The notes under the pieces were generated by a model that was not told the DNA's origin, did no database searches, and was given only the letters and a program-made list of their open reading frames with translations. From DASZHJ01 sp035517495 (GTDB lineage: Bacteria > Pseudomonadota > Alphaproteobacteria > ATCC43930 > CGMCC-115725), in contig DATIYT010000075.1 in NCBI GenBank assembly GCA_035517495.1, positions 1 to 64,000 on the forward strand: DNA of 64,000 nucleotides, read 5' to 3'. Numbering within the stretch: position 1 is the stretch's first letter; each line of letters begins with the position of its first letter. A program made the position numbers and the translations under genes. Below, in pieces: positions 18,685-27,352 of this stretch.

Positions 18685-19425
18685 ATGGGGGCCACGACGC
18701 TCGTTGTCCTGGCGTCGCTCGCGCTGATGGCGGGTGGCGCTGTCAAAGGGACCACGGGGCTGGGGCTTCCGTTGGTCGCGGTGCCGCTGCTCGCCTACCT
18801 CGTTGGACTTGCGCGCGCCACCGAGTTGATGGTGGTGCCAATCGTCGCCACCAATCTCGCTCAAAGTTTCCAAGGCGGAAACCTCAGGGCAATCGCACGC
18901 CGGTTCTGGCCGCTGCTCTTGCCGCTGCTGCTGTCGATTGTCGCGAGCGCCTATATGCTGGTGCGGCTTCCCGAGCGCGTACTTGACCTCATTCTCGGGG
19001 TCGCGCTGGTGCTGCTGGCACCCCTGCTGCATTTCGGAACGCGGCTCCGCGTCGCGCCGCATCAGGAACGGTGGCTTTCCCCCCTGATTGGGCTGGTGAG
19101 CGGTGCGCTGGGCGGCTTCTCCACGATCTTCGGGCCACCCGTCATGCTCTACATGCGCGCCCTTCGCCTCGGCAAAACGGAATTCGTGGCCGCCTTATCG
19201 CTGATCTATTTGATCGGATCGCTCGGCATCTTCATCGGGATCTATGGCGTTGGGCCAGGGCACCTCAGCGGGCTATGGCTCTCGGCAGCCGCCTGCTTGC
19301 CGGCTTTCCTGGGTCTTTGGATCGGGTTTCGGGTGCAGGGTCGGCTCAGCGAACAACGATTCGGACAGGTGCTGCTGGGCATCCTGATGGTGATCGGCGC
19401 GAGTTTTATCGCGCGAAGCCTTTGA
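18685..19425 (+). CDS. TauE/SafE-family membrane transporter
   Basis: A 246-residue inner-membrane protein with seven or eight hydrophobic segments in two halves. The first half contains GGAVKGTTGLGLPLVAVPLL and the second LIGLVSGALGGFSTIFGPPV; these repeated G-x-x-G-x-G and P motifs are typical of TauE/SafE anion exporters. The family moves sulfite, sulfoacetate or other organosulfur anions. The cargo here is not known. GAGG lies upstream of the ATG. It is the last gene before an AT-richer regulatory gap. Confidence 0.88.
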   Translation: MGATTLVVLASLALMAGGAVKGTTGLGLPLVAVPLLAYLVGLARATELMVVPIVATNLAQSFQGGNLRAIARRFWPLLLPLLLSIVASAYMLVRLPERVLDLILGVALVLLAPLLHFGTRLRVAPHQERWLSPLIGLVSGALGGFSTIFGPPVMLYMRALRLGKTEFVAALSLIYLIGSLGIFIGIYGVGPGHLSGLWLSAAACLPAFLGLWIGFRVQGRLSEQRFGQVLLGILMVIGASFIARSL

Positions 19426-19819
19426 ATTTGTTCTTTTGGCAGCCCGTGTCGCCACCGACAAAATGCCGGAAATCTATTACGCAATGGCTAGTGTTAATCA
19501 TGTGTTATTTGCCGCTTAAACTCGTTCTAGCAATTAGTAGGATCAAGCCAGGTGAATCTACCTGGCAAATAACCAGTAGTGGCGAGAGTGTTCACCCCTA
19601 AGAGACTGCCACCACACCAAAGATATTTGATATGGCACCGTAATTATTGGTGCACGCACCGATAGAAGCGATTATGCTCCGCTACACATGCTGACCAAGA
19701 ATAAGCGATCGAACCCTCGCCGTTTCTTTAGGACCTTGCGACGCCAGTTCCGGCACACTGATGGCGGAACACTCCCCTAACGCGGCGCGACAGCGCCCCA
19801 GCATTTGGTTGGAACCAAC
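19426..19819 (+). promoter_or_regulatory. AT-richer 394-base leader/promoter region of the XRE regulator
   Basis: This gap is visibly lower in GC than its surroundings and holds no convincing reading frame. It contains an inverted repeat GCCAGGT-GAATCT-ACCTGGC (19547-19566), several TTAA and TGTTATTT tracts, and close to the gene a short inverted repeat described separately. The long gap ahead of a regulator gene suggests complex control of that gene. Confidence 0.45.
19805..19818 (+). promoter_or_regulatory. Inverted repeat abutting the XRE regulator start
   Basis: TTGGTT-GG-AACCAA ends one base before the ATG at 19820 and covers the place where a ribosome site would lie. It could be an autoregulatory operator or a small translational hairpin. 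Confidence 0.35.
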
Positions 19820-20257
19820 ATGATCCCACGCAAAGAACATCAACCCCACCCGATCGACGTCTATGTTGGGGGGCGCATGCGACTGCGCCGTATCCAACTT
19901 GGATTGAGCCAAGGCGCACTTGCCAGCAAGATTGGCGTCTCGTTCCAAGCCGTCCAGAAGTATGAATCCGGTGACATTCGCATCTCCGCGAGCCGCCTTT
20001 ACGACGTGGCGCAGGTGCTTGAGGTCTCGCCGGCGTTCTTCTTCGAAGGCTATCCAGACGGCATTGTCGCCAAGAACCTGGCCCAGGACGTGGCGCCAAT
20101 CAGTGAAACCTTCGACCGCCGTGAAGTAATGTCGCTGATCCGCGGCTACTATGGCATCCGCGACCCGCAGCTCCAGGCCGATATTTTGCGCCTGATTTCA
20201 AAGCTCGGGCACCGCCCGGAGGAAGAGGAGCAGGCGGCGCAACAGGCCGCCGGCTAA
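19820..20257 (+). CDS. XRE-family transcriptional regulator
   Basis: A 145-residue regulator with an N-terminal Cro/CI-type helix-turn-helix: MRLRRIQLGLSQGALASKIG, then VSFQAVQKYESGDIRISASRLYDVAQVL. The rest is a short helical tail (EVMSLIRGYYGIRDPQLQAD and ISKLGHRPEEEEQAAQ). This compact type, opening with HPIDVYVGGRMRLRR, is common in alphaproteobacteria, often as multiple paralogues with housekeeping roles. The ATG at 19820 replaces an upstream TTG because the protein then matches the family start. An inverted repeat abuts the start, and a perfect terminator follows the stop by 43 bases, so it is transcribed alone. Confidence 0.92.
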   Translation: MIPRKEHQPHPIDVYVGGRMRLRRIQLGLSQGALASKIGVSFQAVQKYESGDIRISASRLYDVAQVLEVSPAFFFEGYPDGIVAKNLAQDVAPISETFDRREVMSLIRGYYGIRDPQLQADILRLISKLGHRPEEEEQAAQQAAG

Positions 20258-20300
20258 CCCGGATCGCCGGCGAGAGTCGGCGTCGGGATAAAGTTCCGTT

Positions 20301-20336
20301 GCCGGCAGGATCGGCGATCCTGCCGGCTTTTTCTTT
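20301..20336 (+). terminator. Rho-independent terminator of the XRE regulator gene
   Basis: A perfect 12-bp stem GCCGGCAGGATC / GATCCTGCCGGC around a GGC loop is followed by TTTTTCTTT. Confidence 0.93.
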
Positions 20337-20425
20337 GCCCCCTGAGTATCTTGATTAGGCGCTGACGGCCGGCCCTTCTCCGCTCTATAGTTCTGCTCGG
20401 CAGAACCCCGGAGGAGAAGGCGCCC

Positions 20426-21706
20426 ATGAAGCTCTGCTGGTTCCATCTGATGCCGTATACCGAGCTGCCGGAGGATTTCCGTGACCGGCATCAATCGGTC
20501 TGGGTCGACATCCATTCCTCGCTCTTCGACCCGAATCGCGCACACCTCATGTACAACGATTTCATGGACGAGTTGGAGCATGCGGCGGAATGCGGCTTCG
20601 ATGCCGTCTGCGTCAACGAGCACCACTCGAACGGCTATGGGCTGATGCCGTCGCCCAACCTGATCGCCTCCGCGTTGTCGCGGCGGACCCGAGACACCGC
20701 GATTTGCGTGATGGGGAACTCGCTCGCCCTCTACAATCCGCCGACGCGGGTGGCCGAGGAATTCGCGATGATCGACTGCATTTCCGGCGGTCGGCTGATC
20801 GCGGGCTTTCCGGTCGGCACGCCCATGGACACCTGCTACGCCTATGGACAGAACCCCAGCCTGCTGCGCGAGCGTTACCGCGAGGCGCACGACCTGGTGA
20901 TGCGCGCCTGGACGACGGAGGAGACGTTCGCCTTCAACGGGCGCTTCAATCAGCAGCGCTACGTGAACATCTGGCCGCGGCCGGTGCAGAAGCCGCATCC
21001 GCCGATCTGGATCCCCGGCGGCGGATCGGTCGAGACCTGGCGCTGGTGCGCGGAGATGGACTACGTCTATTCCTACCTCTCGTACTACGGCTACAAGGCC
21101 GGGCGCGCGACCATGGAAGGCTTCTGGCAGGAGATGGCGCGCCTCGGCAAGGACCGCAATCCCTATCGCGCGGGCTTCCTGCAATTCGTCGGCGTCGCGG
21201 AAAGCCGCGCCGAGGCGATGCGCATCTATCGCGAGGCCGCGGAGTACTTCTACCTCCGTTGCCTGCACGTCGCCGCGAAGTTCGCGAGCCCGCCGGGCTA
21301 CACCAGCGAGGCGACTCAGCGCGCGGGCATCGAGAGCCAGATCGCACGTGCGGCCGGAGCTGCCCCACCGAGGTATCAGGACAAGTTCCAGCTGCTCCCC
21401 AAGGCCATGGACGAGATCGTCGATCGCGGATATGTGGTGATCGGCTCTCCCGACGAAGTGGCCGAGCAGCTCAAGGAAGTCGCAACCAGCCTCAACGTCG
21501 GCAATCTCATGCTGCTGCTGCAATTCGGCAACATGGGCAAGGACCTGACCCGCTACAACACCGACCTGTTCGCCAAAAAGGTCATGCCGCAGCTTACCGG
21601 CCTGTTCTCCGAGTGGGAAAACCGTTGGTGGCCGAAGCCGATGGACCGCCGGCTGCGTGCGGAGGTTCCGGCTTATCTCCCGCCATCGCAGCAGGCCGCG
21701 GAATGA
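20426..21706 (+). CDS. LLM-class flavin-dependent monooxygenase (luciferase-like)
   Basis: A 426-residue bacterial-luciferase-fold protein that would use reduced FMN (or F420) and oxygen to hydroxylate a substrate. Typical segments are CGFDAVCVNEHHSNGYGLMP, GNSLALYNPPTRVAEEFAMI and DCISGGRLIAGFPVGT. A later KPHPPIWIPGGGSVETWRW follows, with VVIGSPDEVAEQL near the C-terminus. It is longer than the 330-350-residue norm, as in many xenobiotic-degrading relatives. GGAGGAGAAGG precedes the ATG. It heads a three-gene run with two alpha/beta hydrolases (13- and 11-base gaps), which suggests oxidation followed by hydrolysis of a shared substrate; the substrate is unknown. Confidence 0.92.
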   Translation: MKLCWFHLMPYTELPEDFRDRHQSVWVDIHSSLFDPNRAHLMYNDFMDELEHAAECGFDAVCVNEHHSNGYGLMPSPNLIASALSRRTRDTAICVMGNSLALYNPPTRVAEEFAMIDCISGGRLIAGFPVGTPMDTCYAYGQNPSLLRERYREAHDLVMRAWTTEETFAFNGRFNQQRYVNIWPRPVQKPHPPIWIPGGGSVETWRWCAEMDYVYSYLSYYGYKAGRATMEGFWQEMARLGKDRNPYRAGFLQFVGVAESRAEAMRIYREAAEYFYLRCLHVAAKFASPPGYTSEATQRAGIESQIARAAGAAPPRYQDKFQLLPKAMDEIVDRGYVVIGSPDEVAEQLKEVATSLNVGNLMLLLQFGNMGKDLTRYNTDLFAKKVMPQLTGLFSEWENRWWPKPMDRRLRAEVPAYLPPSQQAAE

Positions 21707-21719
21707 AGGACGCGCGGGG

Positions 21720-22499
21720 ATGAGCGAGCCCGCGCTCACGACAGTCGAGGTTGACGGCTCTCCCTGCCGGGTCTGGCGCAAGGGAAGCGGCCGGAAGCTC
21801 GGGTTTCTGGCGGGCTTCGGCGGATTGCCGCGCTGGATCCCGTTCCTCGATGCGCTGGCGGCCGAGCGTACCGTGATCGTGCCGTCGTTGCCGGGATTTC
21901 CGGGCGGATTGGGCCATGCACGCCTCGATAGCCACCTCGACTGGGTGTTGGCGGTGCGGCATCTCTTGGAGGCGGCGGAGCTTAGCGGCGAGGATCTGGC
22001 CGGGAGTTCGGTTGGCGCCTCCTTCGCCCTCGAAATGGCGGCGATCTGGCCGAAGACCGTGCGGCGCCTGGCACTTGTGGCGCCCTTTGGCCTGTTCGAT
22101 GAACGCGAGCCAGCGACCGACCCCTGGGCGCAGCGCCCGGACGAGGTGGGGGCGCTGCTCTGCGCGGACCCCGAGAATTGGCGGCGGCTCAAGGAACCGC
22201 CGCCCGGCGCCAACTCGCCCGAGTGGTCGATCGAGCAGACGCGCGCCAACGAGGCAGCGGCACGAGCCTTCTGGCCGCTGGGAGACAGCGGCATCGCAAA
22301 ACGACTTCCCTACGTGACAACCCCGACGCTGCTGCTCTGGGGCGAGCGCGATCGCATCCTGCCGCTGAGCTATGGCCGCCGCTTCGCCGCCGGCATCGGT
22401 TCGGCCGCCGAGCTCAGAGTGATCGCGGGGGCGGGACACCTGGCGGAATTGGACCAGCCGGAGGCGGTTGCCCGCGCGGTGCTCGACTGGACCCGCTAA
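21720..22499 (+). CDS. Alpha/beta-hydrolase (meta-cleavage hydrolase-like)
   Basis: A 259-residue hydrolase. The nucleophile elbow reads LAGSSVGASFALEMA (G-x-S-x-G as GSSVGA, Ser in SSVG), with the acid loop PTLLLWGERDRILPL and the catalytic His in VIAGAGHLAELDQP. The oxyanion stretch is FLAGFGGLPRWIPFLD. It belongs to the MhpC/haloperoxidase group, which hydrolyses C-C, ester or lactone bonds. It starts 13 bases after the monooxygenase stop, so the two are co-transcribed; a monooxygenase-generated ester or lactone is a plausible but unproven substrate. Confidence 0.87.
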   Translation: MSEPALTTVEVDGSPCRVWRKGSGRKLGFLAGFGGLPRWIPFLDALAAERTVIVPSLPGFPGGLGHARLDSHLDWVLAVRHLLEAAELSGEDLAGSSVGASFALEMAAIWPKTVRRLALVAPFGLFDEREPATDPWAQRPDEVGALLCADPENWRRLKEPPPGANSPEWSIEQTRANEAAARAFWPLGDSGIAKRLPYVTTPTLLLWGERDRILPLSYGRRFAAGIGSAAELRVIAGAGHLAELDQPEAVARAVLDWTR

Positions 22500-22510
22500 G
22501 GGAAACGCGC

Positions 22511-23458
22511 GTGGCGATTCTCGACCCCGATGCCGAACAGGTGCTGGAGCTCGTCCGTCAATCCGGACGGCCGCCTTACGACACCTTGGCGCCGACCGAA
22601 GCACGCGAACTCTACCGCAAGGGACGCGCGGTGCTGCAGCCCGATCCGCCGGAGGTGGCGGAGGTTGCGGACCTCACCGCGCCTGGCCCCGCGGGTCCCA
22701 TTCGGCTCCGCCGCTATCGGGGCCTCCCTACCGCTGCCGATCGGCCGTTGCCGGGGCTTGTCTACTTCCACGGCGGAGGCTGGGTCTTCGGCGATCTCGA
22801 CACTCACGACGTCGTCTGCCGCAAGCTCGCGAACGCCGCGCAGATGATCGTGATCGCCGTCGACTATCGCCTGGCGCCCGAGGCTAAATTCCCGGCCGCC
22901 GTCGACGACAGCATAGCCGCAACACTTTGGGTCGCCGAGAACGCCCGCGCGCTCGGTATCGATCGAGATCGGCTTGCGGTGGGCGGCGACAGCGCCGGCG
23001 GCAATCTAGCGGCAGTGGCGGCATTGGCTGTACGAGACCGCGGCGGACCGCGGCTGGGTTATCAACTCTTGCTGTACCCCGCGGTCGATCTCGCCATGAC
23101 CCATGACTCGCATCGGCGCATCACCGAGGGCCTGCCTCTCACCCACACCACCATGCGCTGGTTTCGCGATCATTACCTGAGGAACGCAGCCGATCAGCGG
23201 GACTGGCGCGCTTCGCCGCTGTTGCGCGCCGCTGAATTCCGGGATCTCCCGCCGGCCTATGTGCTGACGGTAGGCTTCGATCCCCTGTGCTCGGAGGGTG
23301 AGGCTTACGCTCAAGCGCTTACAGCCGCGGGCGTTGCGACAAAGCATCGCCACTTGGAGCGGCAAATGCATGGTTTCCTCACCATGGGCCGCATTATCGC
23401 GGCAGCGGAGACGGAGACGAACGCGGCCGCGGCGGCGATGAAGCAGGCTCTCGCCTGA
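22511..23458 (+). CDS. Hormone-sensitive-lipase-family esterase
   Basis: A 315-residue family IV (HSL) carboxylesterase. The oxyanion motif HGGGWVFGDLDTHD and the nucleophile motif VGGDSAGGNLAAV are exact. The acid lies in LTVGFDPLCSEGEAY (Asp) and the His in RQMHGFLTMGRII. The N-terminal cap begins ILDPDAEQVLELVRQSGRPP. Length is standard. The GTG at 22511 (AAGGGA upstream) is the chosen start, 11 bases after the previous stop; a longer reading would bury the preceding gene's end. Third gene of the monooxygenase/hydrolase run. Confidence 0.93.
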   Translation: MAILDPDAEQVLELVRQSGRPPYDTLAPTEARELYRKGRAVLQPDPPEVAEVADLTAPGPAGPIRLRRYRGLPTAADRPLPGLVYFHGGGWVFGDLDTHDVVCRKLANAAQMIVIAVDYRLAPEAKFPAAVDDSIAATLWVAENARALGIDRDRLAVGGDSAGGNLAAVAALAVRDRGGPRLGYQLLLYPAVDLAMTHDSHRRITEGLPLTHTTMRWFRDHYLRNAADQRDWRASPLLRAAEFRDLPPAYVLTVGFDPLCSEGEAYAQALTAAGVATKHRHLERQMHGFLTMGRIIAAAETETNAAAAAMKQALA

Positions 23459-23553
23459 ATTTGCCGGCCGCTCAGTGGCTTCACCCGTCAGGGACGCTGC
23501 TGCGTGCGGAGGCCGGATGTTCCGACAGCAATAGTCCAAGACGAAAGGAAATA

Positions 23554-23895
23554 ATGTCCCCCAGAAACAATCCGCTCGGCCTCAACGCGCTGCAGCTCAA
23601 AACCCTGACCCTGCTCCAGGCGCTGGCACAGATCTCCGACCACGCCCAATCGCTGGAAGACGGCGCGGTCAGGGTGTCGCAATTGCCGCGTCCCCACGGC
23701 GACCACTTCCATCTCGGCACGGCGGTGGTGCTGGCGCGAGATGCGAGCGGCCTCGCCAACCCAGCCGCGTGGGCGGCACTCGAACGCAAGGGCCTCATAC
23801 GCTCCGAATTCCCTGTGGCTGCGGTTCTGACGGCGGCAGGCTTGGCTTACGACACCGGGCTAGCAAGGCAGATCCTGCATGAGGCGGGGCATTGA
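23554..23895 (+). CDS. Conserved small protein of unknown function
   Basis: A 113-residue protein I cannot assign. The first half is a helical segment NALQLKTLTLLQALAQI, followed by RVSQLPRPHGDHFHLGTAVV and a terminal helix-loop GLIRSEFPVAAVLTAAGLAY. HGDHFH could bind a metal. The text resembles hypothetical proteins widespread in alphaproteobacteria. The ATG at 23554 has AAAGGAAA upstream. It lies between the esterase gene (+) and the convergent HAD fusion (-). Confidence 0.7.
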   Translation: MSPRNNPLGLNALQLKTLTLLQALAQISDHAQSLEDGAVRVSQLPRPHGDHFHLGTAVVLARDASGLANPAAWAALERKGLIRSEFPVAAVLTAAGLAYDTGLARQILHEAGH

Positions 23896-23943
23896 GGCGT
23901 CGCGGCGGGTTACGGTAGGAAGAACTTAAAACCCGCTGCGGCG

Positions 23944-25176
23944 TCACCACGTCAGATGTGGCATCGCCCAGCTCGGGCGAGGTCCGTTGGCGAGGATTGC
24001 TCGAGAAAGAAGGGCTGCATCTGATGGTATCTCGCCCGCTGCCGCCCCTAATTCTTCACCGTGAATGCCGCCGAGAATCCAAACGCTGTCGATGCCAACC
24101 GCGGCCGCGCCGGCAATGTCGGTGCGGAGACTGTCGCCGATCGCCAGAATGCGGCGGCGGTCGCCGATCCCCAGCAACTCGAAGCAGTGCCGATAGATCT
24201 CGGGAAGCGGCTTGCCGTGCCAGCGCACGCGCCCGCCCAGCGTTTCGTAGCGCTCGGCAAGCGTCCCGGCGCAAATCGCCCTGCGGCCCGAATGAATCAC
24301 GACCAGGTCGGGGTTGGCGCAGACCATCGGAAGGTCGCGGGCGCGGGCGCGCTGGAGCAGCGGCTCATAGCCCTCGGGCGTCTCTTCCCAACCCCAGGGC
24401 CCGGTGTTGAGAATAAATTCCGCCCGGTCCACGTCTTCGACCCGCGTGAGGCCGAGATCCCCCAGCATGTTGTCGTCGCGCGGCGGTCCGATGTGATAGC
24501 AGACGCGCCCGAGCGCGCGGTAGAACGCATCGTCGCGATGGCGCAAGTGCTGCCAGGTCTCCTCGCCCGACGACATCAAGTGATCGTAGAGATCGCGCGG
24601 AATGCCGATCTCGCTCACCCGCGCTTCCACCAGATGGGCGCGTCTCGGGGCATTGGAAAGCACGACGATGCGTTTTGCCGCGGCTTTCAGTCTCCGCAGG
24701 CAATCGATCACGCCCGGCATCGGCGCGCGACCGTCGTGCAGCACGCCCCAGAGATCGAGGATCAGGCCCTGATAATGCTCCATGAGCGCCGCGATCCCCG
24801 GTAATACCGCGATCTCGGCCGCGGGATCGTCGCTCAGCAGCGGAAAGACATGTTGCCCCCTGGCATCGAGCGGCAAAGGTTGGGCGCGTAGCACCGACGC
24901 GCACGGGAGGTCGCCGTAGAGATGCGGGAAGAGCGCGCCGCCGCGCGCCGCCTCCCAGCGCAGACTGCTGCCGAGCGCATCTGCGTCTGCGGTCAACAAC
25001 AGCAGCCCCGGCTCGCCCGCGCGATGTTTGCGTGCGCTTTCGCGCAGATGCGCCGCCGTCGAAAAATGGATGAAACCGTCGCGCCGATCCTGACTTGATC
25101 CCGGATAGGCGCCCGCTGCTTCGGCAGCGGTCCAGTCCTCGGCACGGCAGAGATGGTAGATGAGAGTTTGCGTCAT
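23944..25176 (-). CDS. DUF952 domain fused to a TIGR01459-type HAD phosphatase
   Basis: A 410-residue fusion. Residues 1-112 are a DUF952 domain: LIYHLCRAEDWTAAEAAGAY, DRRDGFIHFSTAAHL and GALFPHLYGDLP. Residues about 125-395 form a class IIA HAD hydrolase of the TIGR01459 group: LILDLWGVLHDG (motif I with the two Asp), IVVLSNAPRR (motif II), HGKPLPEIY (Lys of motif III) and ILAIGDSLRTDIAGA (motif IV). The two families are normally separate proteins. The join (SDDPAAEIAVLPGIAALM) shows no interruption, so it is a true in-frame fusion rather than an overlap. The family dephosphorylates small sugar phosphates or nucleotides; the substrate is unknown. Confidence 0.88.
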   Translation of the reverse strand: MTQTLIYHLCRAEDWTAAEAAGAYPGSSQDRRDGFIHFSTAAHLRESARKHRAGEPGLLLLTADADALGSSLRWEAARGGALFPHLYGDLPCASVLRAQPLPLDARGQHVFPLLSDDPAAEIAVLPGIAALMEHYQGLILDLWGVLHDGRAPMPGVIDCLRRLKAAAKRIVVLSNAPRRAHLVEARVSEIGIPRDLYDHLMSSGEETWQHLRHRDDAFYRALGRVCYHIGPPRDDNMLGDLGLTRVEDVDRAEFILNTGPWGWEETPEGYEPLLQRARARDLPMVCANPDLVVIHSGRRAICAGTLAERYETLGGRVRWHGKPLPEIYRHCFELLGIGDRRRILAIGDSLRTDIAGAAAVGIDSVWILGGIHGEELGAAAGEIPSDAALLSRAILANGPRPSWAMPHLTW

Positions 25177-25353
25177 GGCGCTGCACCCTAGCCGACCCCG
25201 GTCGTCGTCGCCAGCCCGGCTGGCTCAGGGATTTTGTGCGTGGGACCTATGCGACAGGCACCATGAGGACCAAAGGGCGAGGGTTGGGAATAGAACGAAT
25301 GAGCGGGCGCAAACTTGCGAACAGCACGAAGCTTGCAGCGACTGGCGTGCCCG

Positions 25354-26349
25354 CTAATCGGATGTGATCCCCAAAAAATACTCCTGCATCGTCATGCCGT
25401 TGGGCTTGCCCTTGAGACCGACTGGCGGATATTCGCCGCACTTCGGCATATGGAGCGTCCCGAAGATGCGATCCCATATGGGAAAGAATGCGGCGAAGTT
25501 GCGGCTGCGATGCTCGTCACGCACGGAATGATGAATGCGGTGGTAGTGGCCATCGCCCAGGATGACCCGAAACGGCCCGAAATTGAGTCGCGTATCCGTG
25601 TGGATGAATTGTCCCATCGCCGCGAGCAGCGCGGAAAGCAGCGGAACGACGGGTGCACCGTCAAAGCGCACCAGCGCCGCGAGCGGCAACGTGATGGGAA
25701 CGATTCGGAGCAGATCTTCGATCGGATGATGAAAGCTCATGATCGCGTTGAGATTGCGAATGGAATGGTGCACGGCGTGCAACCGCCACAACGCGGCAAA
25801 TCGGTGCTGCATGCGGTGGAACCAATAATAGAAAAAATCGAACACAAACAGATTGAGCAAGATCAGCGCAATCGCAGTTGTCATGCCGAATGAAGAAACC
25901 TTGACGACCAAAGCGGGCGTCAGGCCGAGCAATCCTATGGCCTCTTGGCTCGTAATGCCGACCGCATATCCCAGCACCCACGCCAATACCCATCCGGCCA
26001 TCCCGATGGCGTAAGATCGAAGGGATGGACGCGCCGTCGGGAAAAGCTGCTCGATGGTCGCGAGCGGCAGCACCAGAAAGCCGAATGCGACGGCACTCAT
26101 GACGGCGTGGCGAAGCACCGCGGAACCGAATGACAGCGGATAAAGCGCCTCGGCCGCGGCACGGCCTGCTCGCTGACTGACCTCAAGCCCACAGAATAGG
26201 AGCACGAGCGGTGCAACCACCACGAATCCGCGGAGGGCCAAATTCGGAAGTTGGCGCACCGCAAGGGGTGTCGACCATTGGCGAACCGCGACCACTGCGC
26301 CGGCTGCCGATGCTGATTGCCTCTCGGGCTCGGAATCCCCGTCGAGCAA
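25354..26349 (-). CDS. Sterol desaturase/fatty-acid hydroxylase-family membrane protein
   Basis: A 331-residue integral membrane non-haem diiron oxygenase. It has several hydrophobic helices (VVVAPLVLLFCGLEV, MSAVAFGFLVLPLATI, MAGWVLAWVLGYAVGI). The conserved His boxes are YYWFHRMQHRFAALWRLH, AVHHSIRNLN and GHYHRIHHSVRDEHRSRNF. The fold hydroxylates or desaturates lipids such as sterols, hopanoids or carotenoids. The C-terminus ends MTMQEYFLGITSD. The TTG at 26349 is chosen because GGAGGGGGCA lies just upstream. It is divergent from the aminotransferase gene, with a 166-base shared promoter region. Confidence 0.9.
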   Translation of the reverse strand: MLDGDSEPERQSASAAGAVVAVRQWSTPLAVRQLPNLALRGFVVVAPLVLLFCGLEVSQRAGRAAAEALYPLSFGSAVLRHAVMSAVAFGFLVLPLATIEQLFPTARPSLRSYAIGMAGWVLAWVLGYAVGITSQEAIGLLGLTPALVVKVSSFGMTTAIALILLNLFVFDFFYYWFHRMQHRFAALWRLHAVHHSIRNLNAIMSFHHPIEDLLRIVPITLPLAALVRFDGAPVVPLLSALLAAMGQFIHTDTRLNFGPFRVILGDGHYHRIHHSVRDEHRSRNFAAFFPIWDRIFGTLHMPKCGEYPPVGLKGKPNGMTMQEYFLGITSD

Positions 26350-26515
26350 TGCCCCCTCCAGTCACCGTGCTCCGACTGGACTCTAAAATATGTAGTTTTT
26401 GACTGCAACTGTGGCGATTTCCAGCGTCGTTCTACGCCCTCCCGAGGAGTGCTGGCCCGTCGGCGCCACACCGTTTATGCTGGTCGGGTTCGAACCGTGA
26501 CGGGAAATTGTCACC

Positions 26516-27352
26516 ATGACATCTTGGACTTACATCGACGGCACTTGGCATGAGGGCAACCCAAAGATTCTCGGCCCAATGAGTCACGCCACCTGGCTCT
26601 CATCGATCATCTTCGATGGTGCACGCGCCTTCGAGGGGTGCACGCCCGACCTCGACCGGCACTGTGAGCGCGCCGTCAACTCGGCGCGCAGCATGGGATT
26701 GCGCTCGATGCTGACCGCCGGCGAAGTCGAGCAGATCGCCCGTGAGGGCATCAGCCGTTTTCCAAAGAACGCTGAACTTTACATCCGTCCCATGTTTTTT
26801 GCGGAGGACGGTTGGATTTATCCCGATGCGGACAGCACTCGCTTCACGCTCTCGGTCTATGACAACCCGATGCCGGCGCCGACGGGATTTTCCGTTTGCC
26901 TCTCCCGCTTCCGCCGGCCGGCTCCGGATCAGGCGCCGACCGACGCCAAGGCCTCGTGTCTCTATCCCAATTCCGGCCGCGCGCTGCGCGACGCACAACA
27001 GCGTGGGTTCGACAACGGCGTGGTACTCGACCCCCTTGGCAACGTTGCCGAGCTGGCGACCGCCAATTTGATGCTGGTCAAGGACGGCGGCGCGATCACG
27101 CCGACCGCGAACGGCACTTTCCTTGCCGGCATTACGCGGCGACGCGTACTCGAACTGCTGCGCGGCGCGGGCTATGAGGCCCAAGAGCGGACCGTCAGCT
27201 ACGACGAAGTGTTGCAGGCGGACGAGCTGTTCTCGGTCGGCAACCACGGCAAGGTGCTGCCGATCACGCGGATCGAACAGCGTCATCTACAACCGGGGCC
27301 GATCTTCACCAAAGCGCGCAAACTCTATTGGGAATTCGCCCATAGCACTTGA
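26516..27352 (+). CDS. Class IV aminotransferase (branched-chain aminotransferase-like)
   Basis: A 278-residue fold-type IV PLP aminotransferase. It opens TYIDGTWHEGN and has IIFDGARAFEGCTPDLDRHC. The PLP-binding Lys lies in DAKASCLYPNSGRALRDAQ. The FDNGVVLDPLGNVAELATAN segment and the phosphate-binding loop near LAGITRRRVLELL complete the fold. It resembles IlvE but is on the short side (IlvE about 300), so a D-amino-acid or branched-chain substrate cannot be separated. The helicase gene begins at or within its last bases. Confidence 0.87.
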   Translation: MTSWTYIDGTWHEGNPKILGPMSHATWLSSIIFDGARAFEGCTPDLDRHCERAVNSARSMGLRSMLTAGEVEQIAREGISRFPKNAELYIRPMFFAEDGWIYPDADSTRFTLSVYDNPMPAPTGFSVCLSRFRRPAPDQAPTDAKASCLYPNSGRALRDAQQRGFDNGVVLDPLGNVAELATANLMLVKDGGAITPTANGTFLAGITRRRVLELLRGAGYEAQERTVSYDEVLQADELFSVGNHGKVLPITRIEQRHLQPGPIFTKARKLYWEFAHST

